Source: a virus
Direction: 5' to 3' (one strand)
IMG/VR virus record: IMGVR_UViG_3300042559_000905
Location: 1 to 21,095 of that record
DNA length: 21,095 nt
Shown here: positions 13,009-18,300 of the stretch, piece after piece
How the letters are laid out: the number at the start of each line of letters is the position of its first letter
How positions within the stretch are numbered: position 1 is the first letter of the stretch
The notes under the pieces: model-generated
Seen by the model: only the letters and a program-made list of their open reading frames with translations
What the model was told of the DNA's origin: nothing
Database searches by the model: none
Translations under genes and position numbers: made by a program

Positions 13009-13961
13009 TATATCAACCTTCCATCTATATAAGTGCTGTTACTGCTTTCAATATAAACTTTGATTGCTGGGTAATCGTAGGGATCTTGTCCGTCAATCAA
13101 AACCATTCTTTCGTTGCTACCATTATTAACTTCATCATTTTCTCTGTCTTCTTGCATTGATTCCCATTTTGCAAGACCGTATGTATCTCTTCCTTGTATC
13201 CATTTTTCAGACCCATCATAGTACCAAGATATAAATACACGCAAAAGATATTTATTACTACCGCTTACAACTGGCTTTGCGGCATGCCAAAATGGATGGA
13301 AAGAAGGAAATATTGTCATGTCTCCAGCCTTTGGCTTATAGGTAATAAGTTTATTTTCTTTGTCGTTTAAAAACTGTATTTCCCCACCTTCATAGTCATC
13401 GTTTAAATATATAGTTAAAGAAAGCATTTGTTTAAAGCCAGGCTCGTCTTCATGGTATCTAGAGCTATCCGAATGAAAGTTTATTGCAAAATCTTTATCT
13501 GGGTATATGTTGTGTTTTAATGCATCAATTTGTTGCAGGGTTAGTTTTCTTTTAGAATTATCTGGTTCTATATGAGAAATATATTCTGTAGAGAGCCCAA
13601 AGTTTTTAACATAATCAGGCCACTCTACAACATTTTTCCATTCAGACATATAGTCATTAAAAACAAAATCAATTACATTTACAATTTCTTGTTTTGTTTT
13701 AATCTGCTCAAATATAGTTTGTTTTTTTAACTCATCTTCTTCGGAGGACATTAATTTTTTGCCAACAAGATCGGGAGCAAAGTTAGTCATTATTCCAAAA
13801 TCATACCACTTTACCCAGTCACGAATAAACCCTTTACCAGAAGGCTCGTGCTGATCCTTTATGTCTCCTTCTGAAATTTTAATAATATTTAAAATATTTT
13901 CAACATTATTAAACAGCCCTTTGTATACATTAATACCAGGCAATAAATTAATTTTTTCCAT
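13008..13961 (-). CDS. 2OG-Fe(II) oxygenase, paralog B
   Basis: 317 residues. The C-terminal half holds the P4H-type fold: HxD in INFHSDSSRYH (H163, D165), LTIYLNDDYEGGEIQFL, YKPKAGDMTIFPSFHPFWHA with distal H226, and R241 (YLLRVFISW). All Fe- and 2OG-binding residues are present, so it should be active. The N-terminal half (1-130) is a helical region shared with its neighbour. It probably hydroxylates a protein side chain or a small substrate; the target is unknown. The start overlaps the stop of paralog A (TAATG). Confidence 0.87.
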   Translation of the reverse strand: MEKINLLPGINVYKGLFNNVENILNIIKISEGDIKDQHEPSGKGFIRDWVKWYDFGIMTNFAPDLVGKKLMSSEEDELKKQTIFEQIKTKQEIVNVIDFVFNDYMSEWKNVVEWPDYVKNFGLSTEYISHIEPDNSKRKLTLQQIDALKHNIYPDKDFAINFHSDSSRYHEDEPGFKQMLSLTIYLNDDYEGGEIQFLNDKENKLITYKPKAGDMTIFPSFHPFWHAAKPVVSGSNKYLLRVFISWYYDGSEKWIQGRDTYGLAKWESMQEDRENDEVNNGSNERMVLIDGQDPYDYPAIKVYIESSNSTYIDGRLI

Positions 13962-14932
13962 TACATAGATCTTCCATCTACGTAGATGTGGTTTTCTTTA
14001 GATACTTCAATTTTAATAGAAGGATTTACATCTTGCCATTTTGTTCCTTCAATTCTAACCTCACGGTCATAGATTCCAGTAGATACCTTTTCTTGTACGC
14101 TATCATCTACCATTTGCAACCACTTTTCTTCTCCATGTTTTTCTATTCCCTCAAACCATTCTTTTGAACCTGGGTAGTTCCATTGTGCAAAAACTCTAAC
14201 AAAAACTTTCTTGTTTCCTTCAGTTACGGCTTTAGCTGAGTGGAAGTAAGGTATACCAGAAGGGAAAACGGTTACATCTCCTACAGCTGGCTTGTATGTA
14301 ACAACCTTTGGAACTTCGTCAATTTCATTTAAAAATTCAACTTCACCACCAGTATAATCGTCATTTACATAGATAGTAATTGTTATAATCTGTTGTGATC
14401 TTGGCTGACCAACTCTGTGCTTGTGTGCATCTGTGTGAAATGTAATTGCTAGATTTTTTTCTGCATGGATGTCATGCTTAAGAATTTCTATCACAGAATA
14501 ATGCATTCTTCCAGCACCATCCTCATTTAGCTTCCAGTTGTCTATGTACTCTGGCCAGTATCCAGATTCAGACCACTCATTAATATAGTCTTTAAATACA
14601 ACTGAAAATATAGCATAAAGTTTTTCTCTAAACTCGTATAAAAACTTTATGTTTTCATCATTAATATCTTCTGGCATTTTTTTAAAGTTATAAAATGTTT
14701 TTTTACCAAAAGTATGCCAAGGAACCCATTCATTTAAAGGGGAAATATCTTCCATTTCTTTTGGCAAAACTCCGTGGTTATCGCCTCTTGTTGATAGTTC
14801 TTCGTGAGTAATCTCAAATTGGCTTGTGTCATTTTCATACAAATCCATTAAATTATAAAATCTTTTTAGCTCTTCTTTATTAAACATATCTTTGTATATA
14901 ACTACTTGTGGCATTACTTGATATTTATTCAT
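13961..14932 (-). CDS. 2OG-Fe(II) oxygenase, paralog A
   Basis: 323 residues, collinear over the full length with the following gene, so a tandem duplication. H166 and D168 (ITFHTDAHKH), ITIYVNDDYTGGEVEFL, YKPAVGDVTVFPSGIPYFHS with distal H231, and R246 (VFVRVFAQW) make a complete 2-His-1-Asp and Arg site. Both copies end with EIxVxxxxxxYVDGR-like tails (here HIYVDGRSM). Divergence is high but catalytic residues are conserved in both, pointing to two retained activities or a heterodimer. It overlaps the upstream PD-(D/E)XK-like gene by 8 nt. Confidence 0.87.
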   Translation of the reverse strand: MNKYQVMPQVVIYKDMFNKEELKRFYNLMDLYENDTSQFEITHEELSTRGDNHGVLPKEMEDISPLNEWVPWHTFGKKTFYNFKKMPEDINDENIKFLYEFREKLYAIFSVVFKDYINEWSESGYWPEYIDNWKLNEDGAGRMHYSVIEILKHDIHAEKNLAITFHTDAHKHRVGQPRSQQIITITIYVNDDYTGGEVEFLNEIDEVPKVVTYKPAVGDVTVFPSGIPYFHSAKAVTEGNKKVFVRVFAQWNYPGSKEWFEGIEKHGEEKWLQMVDDSVQEKVSTGIYDREVRIEGTKWQDVNPSIKIEVSKENHIYVDGRSM

Positions 14933-15230
14933 GATGTTCCTCCCAGAACTCTATTAACTCTTCTAAAACTGACCACTCTATGATCCCTAGCCTAACCTTA
15001 GACTCGGACCCTATAATAATTTTTAAAGCTGGATGCATGTCTCTATCGACCCTAAACGTGTCTGTGCATATCTTTGCCCAGTTATCTTTGTTTAAAGTGA
15101 ATGAAGATCCAGCCTCTTTATAATCAACAAGAAACTTTTTCCATTGTGCATCACCTTTCTGATAGTCTCCCCTACCAGAATTCTTTTGTGCTTTTGCACC
15201 GTCTCTTTTTACTTCTGATCTTTCAGACAT
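14925..15230 (-). CDS. PD-(D/E)XK-like small endonuclease (tentative)
   Basis: 101 residues. The pattern GRGDYQKGD...VDYKE...F.L....W (D27, D36-x-K38), then HPALKIIIG and a closing acidic helix, resembles small phage PD-(D/E)XK endonucleases and resolvase-like proteins (GR-x-KGD, then ECK/DYK, then a Trp-containing helix). If so, it nicks or resolves branched or specific DNA. The match is by motif spacing only. The N-terminus is basic (KRDGAKAQK). The start overlaps the stop of the zinc-ribbon gene as TAATG. Confidence 0.6.
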   Translation of the reverse strand: MSERSEVKRDGAKAQKNSGRGDYQKGDAQWKKFLVDYKEAGSSFTLNKDNWAKICTDTFRVDRDMHPALKIIIGSESKVRLGIIEWSVLEELIEFWEEHHE

Positions 15231-15427
15231 TATCCAACCGTATACCTTGTCTCATGCCCGTCTTTACATTTCCAATACATTTCCATTGTTTGATTATTGA
15301 ATTGATATGAATCAACGTATAGATCACATTTAGAGCACGGTCTCATATTTTCTATACTCTCAACTCTATTATCAAATACTGGTTCTTCTGCAATAGGCTT
15401 ATTTAAAAATTCGTTAAGATTTGGCAT
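15230..15427 (-). CDS. Small zinc-ribbon protein downstream of recA
   Basis: 65 residues from the ATG at 15427 (MPNLNEFLNK). Four likely ligands: C31 and C34 (PCSKC), C54 and H58 (CKDGHE), one zinc ribbon. The ATG is chosen over an in-frame TTG at 15439 because GAGGA lies just upstream of the ATG and the TTG would be inside that binding site. It overlaps the recA 3' end by 14 nt, so it is translated after recA. Function unknown; nucleic-acid binding or a transcription role is possible. Confidence 0.75.
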   Translation of the reverse strand: MPNLNEFLNKPIAEEPVFDNRVESIENMRPCSKCDLYVDSYQFNNQTMEMYWKCKDGHETRYTVG

Positions 15428-16418
15428 CAATATCCTCAATTAGTTTATCAACAACTTCTGGGTTGTCTCTTAAATAAGCAACAGCCTTTGCACGTCCCTG
15501 TAGTCTTTCTCCATTAACTGTATACCAGGCTCCACCTTTTTCAACCGCTCCAACCATTTCTGCAACATCTAAGGTCTCTCCAACTAGGTCTACACCTAGT
15601 GACTCTCCTTGGTAATAGAAATCGTACTGTCCAGATAAGTTAGGGGGGCCGAGTTTGTTGTAATCAATAATCCAATTGACTGGTCTGCCAACCCTTTGTT
15701 CAATAATTTTGTCACCAACTTTAATGCCAGCTTTGATAGCATTAGCTTCAGCCTCAGAAGACCAAAGTTTAATGACGGTGGAAGAGAAGAACTTGACTGC
15801 CATTCCTCCTGTCGGTATGTGGGAGGCATGCATAGATCCAAACTGATTTCTCTGTTGTGAGATGAGTACCAATAGTGTGTTCTTGTTTGCATAGTTTAAC
15901 ATCTTGACTGCGTGAGTCATATCCTTTGCTTCAGCGCCGATTTGCTTTGTGTCTTGCAAATCTTTCATTTCATTTCCATCTTTTTCAAAATAAATTGCTG
16001 GGAGTAGCGCTGATATAGAATCAACTACAATAATATCAACACCAGCGTCCATCAACTTAGTAGCAACATCTACCATATCATTAACTGTTTTAGCTGTGGA
16101 ATAGATAAGGGAAGAGGAATCTACTCCGAGCATCTCTGCCCAAGACTGATCGTATGAAGCCTCAGCATCAATCCAAGCACAAGTCTTTCCTTCTTTTTGT
16201 GCAAGCGCAATCATTTGTAAACAGAATGAAGACTTTCCAGCAGACTTATTTCCCCATACCAGAACTTGTCTTCCGTATCCAAGGCCGCCTTTTAATGCCA
16301 TGTTGAGTCCAATACTTGGCGTCTTCTGCTTTTCAACTTTTACATCTTGCGCTGCTTTTACTCTTGCTCTTGTTTTTGGATCTAATCCTGCTAGGATTTC
16401 ATCAATCGCTATAGTCAT
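15414..16418 (-). CDS. recA: RecA-family recombinase
   Basis: 334 residues, close to bacterial RecA in length. Walker A GNKSAGKS (56-63), catalytic Glu in WIDAEAS (E86, equivalent to E96 of E. coli RecA), Walker B VDIIVVD (127-133), then ISQQRNQFG and the mobile GSMHASHIPTGG loop. It forms filaments on single-stranded DNA and drives strand exchange. The N-terminal oligomerisation helix is short and the C-terminus is reduced compared with E. coli. It has its own promoter (16440-16468) and a purine-rich GAGAGAG ribosome site. It heads a long recombination operon with Cas4-like and RuvC-like genes. Confidence 0.95.
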   Translation of the reverse strand: MTIAIDEILAGLDPKTRARVKAAQDVKVEKQKTPSIGLNMALKGGLGYGRQVLVWGNKSAGKSSFCLQMIALAQKEGKTCAWIDAEASYDQSWAEMLGVDSSSLIYSTAKTVNDMVDVATKLMDAGVDIIVVDSISALLPAIYFEKDGNEMKDLQDTKQIGAEAKDMTHAVKMLNYANKNTLLVLISQQRNQFGSMHASHIPTGGMAVKFFSSTVIKLWSSEAEANAIKAGIKVGDKIIEQRVGRPVNWIIDYNKLGPPNLSGQYDFYYQGESLGVDLVGETLDVAEMVGAVEKGGAWYTVNGERLQGRAKAVAYLRDNPEVVDKLIEDIDAKS

Positions 16419-16439
16419 TTATTCTCTCTCTTTTATACA

Positions 16440-16468
16440 ATTATATCATTAAAATAAATTGCCGTGAA
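16440..16468 (-). promoter_or_regulatory. Sigma-70-type promoter of the recA operon
   Basis: Minus strand: -35 TTCACG (16468-16463; 4 of 6 to TTGACA), 17-bp spacer, extended -10 TGATATAAT with a perfect TATAAT at 16445-16440. A start near 16433 gives a leader of about 15 nt containing the GAGAGAG ribosome site. The promoter overlaps the 3' end of the mazG-like gene. It is the most complete promoter in the window. Confidence 0.65.
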
Positions 16469-16838
16469 GCATTGGTCTTACTTTATTTTTTTCCATTTTT
16501 TTAAATAGGACTTCATCTAGGCTGTTCTCTACAAATCCACCATTACGCATTGAAGCATATAGATCAAGAGTTCTAATTAGAATATCAACCATCTCTTCTA
16601 CAATTTCTTCAGAGCCCTTATTCTTTCTCATTGCCTCAAGAACCTCTGTAACTTCAGAGTGAATTAGTGCTATCTTACTTCCAAAAACATCAAAGTTTTT
16701 TGGCTTATCCCAAAATCCTTTTTCAATAGCAGTCTCATGAAGTAAAGCAGAAAGAACATCCAGTCCAAAATCTGTTACTAGTTCTATTTCTTTATTCGAA
16801 ACTTTCAATGAGCTGGTCGTTATTGAATCCTGGACCAT
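16449..16838 (-). CDS. MazG-like nucleotide pyrophosphohydrolase
   Basis: 129 residues, one MazG-type all-alpha domain. Metal-binding residues: IHSEVTEVLEAMRK (E62, E65) followed by EEMVDILIRTLDLYA (E82, D85), the E-x-x-E then E-x-x-D pattern of the superfamily. RPMLHG near the end is also typical of phage members. These enzymes hydrolyse (d)NTPs to monophosphates, cleaning non-canonical nucleotides or lowering alarmones. The start is fixed by a strong AAGGAGG about 9 nt upstream, which forces a 47-nt overlap with the last gene of the paralog array, the longest overlap here. Confidence 0.85.
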   Translation of the reverse strand: MVQDSITTSSLKVSNKEIELVTDFGLDVLSALLHETAIEKGFWDKPKNFDVFGSKIALIHSEVTEVLEAMRKNKGSEEIVEEMVDILIRTLDLYASMRNGGFVENSLDEVLFKKMEKNKVRPMLHGNLF

Positions 16839-17298
16839 CTTGGTTTTCCTCCTTAACGTATGGAAACTGCCTCTTGTATGTACTATTACCCCATCCTTGA
16901 ATATTCCAAGGTCTTCTAATTGAAAAAAACCCTATGCAATTTCCTTCTTGAATCATCCTATCTCCCTCTTCTTCATTACATAATCTGAACTTTACCTTGT
17001 CTGTCTCCTGATCATACTGAACAAGGACATGGCCTCCTAGATCTTTAATGTAATCTGTGTAGCTTTCATCATAAGGGTTTATATTTTCATCGTTTTTAAT
17101 AGGTTCTGAGTTTCTAATTGGCATCATATCTTCTCGATTAAAAGCAGCTTGCGGCATTTGGCTAAGCATAAAACCCAAAAGAATTGAAGAGTTTAGTTTC
17201 TGATAAATATCTGTAACGTCTGATTTTCTTTCGTTTACTACATCTTCTCTAACATGCTTGCCGTCAGAGGTGTACACGTCATCATCATTAGTTGTCAT
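16792..17298 (-). CDS. Paralog-array protein 4, unknown family
   Basis: 168 residues, not recognised. It shares the array layout: an N-terminal helix YQKLNSSILLGFMLSQ (about 32-47), then NPYDESYTDYIKDLGGHVLV (74-93), an acidic strand YDQETDKVKFRLCNEEEG and the closing block GNCIGFFSIRRPWN (118-132). It has an extra C-terminal tail of about 35 residues, part of which is read in another frame as the start of the mazG-like gene. It overlaps the short array member 3 by 11 nt. No catalytic signature, signal peptide or membrane segment is seen. Confidence 0.8.
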   Translation of the reverse strand: MTTNDDDVYTSDGKHVREDVVNERKSDVTDIYQKLNSSILLGFMLSQMPQAAFNREDMMPIRNSEPIKNDENINPYDESYTDYIKDLGGHVLVQYDQETDKVKFRLCNEEEGDRMIQEGNCIGFFSIRRPWNIQGWGNSTYKRQFPYVKEENQDGPGFNNDQLIESFE

Positions 17299-17485
17299 CT
17301 TTATCCTTTAGCTTAAACTTAAACGATTGATTATCCGAATCGTAATCAACCTGCAGTTCTTTATCAACAGTTGCCGCATCTAAAAATAATTTGCTTGGCA
17401 CTATAATTTCTTTATGTATCTCTAAAATTGCAACTAATATTTTTGAAACATTAAGAGATGCAAAAATATCTTGTTCTTCTGTCAC
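17288..17485 (-). CDS. Paralog-array protein 3, short form
   Basis: 65 residues. It keeps the N-terminal helix of the family (IFASLNVSKILVAILEIHKE, aligned with the LNxSxLL block) and the strand VDYDSDNQSFKFKL, but lacks both the DYIKDLGG block and the GFFSIRRPWN block, so it is an internally and C-terminally reduced member. No frameshift remnants of the missing parts are seen, and both ends use coupled junctions (1-nt and 11-nt overlaps), so it looks like a maintained short gene rather than a pseudogene. Confidence 0.75.
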   Translation of the reverse strand: MTEEQDIFASLNVSKILVAILEIHKEIIVPSKLFLDAATVDKELQVDYDSDNQSFKFKLKDKDDN

Positions 17486-17910
17486 TATCTTTCCTCCTGA
17501 TTTTGCTTAATGCTGTGGACATTCCACGGCCTTCTTATTGAAAAAAATCCTACAGAATTGCCTTTTATTTGAGAATCAATTCCTTCTTCTCTAGTTGTTA
17601 AAGTAAGCAATACGTCGTCTGACTGCGGATCATATTTTACAAGAACATGCCCGCCAAGGTCCTTGATATAATCAAAAAAATCTTCATCGTACGGGTTAAC
17701 TGATGTATTGTTGGGTGCAATTTCGTATTCATTAATTTGAATGACTTCATCTCTCTTAAAAGATATTGTTCCAAAATTTTGAAAAATCATTGTAAGTAGA
17801 GTTGAGGCATTTAGTCTATGAAAGACTTCCTCTATCTCAGAGTTTCTTTTGTGACACTCATCTTTTGTTAAAGTAATTCCGTCCTCTAAATATATGTTAT
17901 GAGTGGGCAT
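17485..17910 (-). CDS. Paralog-array protein 2, unknown family
   Basis: 141 residues. Closest to array protein 4: FHRLNASTLLTMIFQNFG, NPYDEDFFDYIKDLGGHVLV, a strand YDPQSDDVLLTLTTREEG and GNSVGFFSIRRPWN. The last block is also similar at DNA level to that of protein 4, suggesting a fairly recent copy. It overlaps protein 1 by 14 nt and protein 3 by 1 nt. Predicted soluble, mixed alpha/beta. Function unknown. Confidence 0.8.
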   Translation of the reverse strand: MPTHNIYLEDGITLTKDECHKRNSEIEEVFHRLNASTLLTMIFQNFGTISFKRDEVIQINEYEIAPNNTSVNPYDEDFFDYIKDLGGHVLVKYDPQSDDVLLTLTTREEGIDSQIKGNSVGFFSIRRPWNVHSIKQNQEER

Positions 17911-18256
17911 AGTCGTTCCATCTAGATCTCAAGCAGACATAGCCAAGATCATTACCGATTCCTGACCTCGCCTCTGCTTCTTCTTTTGACATTAAATTAA
18001 AAGTAAATATTTGATTATCAAAATCATAATCTATTTGTGCATATCCTCCTCGCTCTTTAATGTAATCCATGTATGTATCCATGTAGGTGTCTATTGCATC
18101 AAAATCTTGAAGATCTTCTGGCTTATGATAATTCATAATTTTATCTAGCTCTTTTTTTGGAATTGACACTGGTCCGACTGATTTTAATACGGCTGTAAGC
18201 AAATTAGTTGCATTAAATCTTTTTACTAACTTCTCTAGCTCGGTGGGTTCGTTCAT
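17897..18256 (-). CDS. Paralog-array protein 1, unknown family
   Basis: 119 residues, the most diverged full-length member: VKRFNATNLLTAVLKSVGPV, TYMDYIKERGGYAQIDYD, strand FDNQIFTFNLMSKEEAEA, and GNDLGYVCLRSRWN in place of GFFSIRRPWN. The order of blocks is unchanged. AGAGGA lies 5-6 nt upstream of the ATG, and that ribosome site lies inside the 15-codon ORF that couples it to dnaE. First gene of the array. Confidence 0.8.
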   Translation of the reverse strand: MNEPTELEKLVKRFNATNLLTAVLKSVGPVSIPKKELDKIMNYHKPEDLQDFDAIDTYMDTYMDYIKERGGYAQIDYDFDNQIFTFNLMSKEEAEARSGIGNDLGYVCLRSRWNDYAHS

Positions 18257-18300
18257 ACAAGTCCTCTTTCATGTTTAATAAATTCTTTTGTATTTGTCAT
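18253..18300 (-). CDS. 15-codon coupling ORF between dnaE and the paralog array (candidate)
   Basis: ATG at 18300 overlaps the dnaE stop as ATGA, and its TGA overlaps the next ATG as ATGA. It encodes MTNTKEFIKHERGLV. It fills the only gap here and carries the AGAGGA of the next gene. It may serve to pass ribosomes on rather than make a functional peptide. A chance ORF cannot be excluded. Confidence 0.35.
   Translation of the reverse strand: MTNTKEFIKHERGLV

Noticed and set aside
15428-15439. TTG start at 15439 for the zinc-ribbon gene after recA
   Set aside because: The TTG lies inside the GAGGA ribosome site of the ATG at 15427, which is the better start.
17288-17485. Array member 3 as a pseudogene
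   Set aside because: It has an intact frame and coupled junctions on both sides and no remnants of the lost blocks, so it reads as a maintained short gene.
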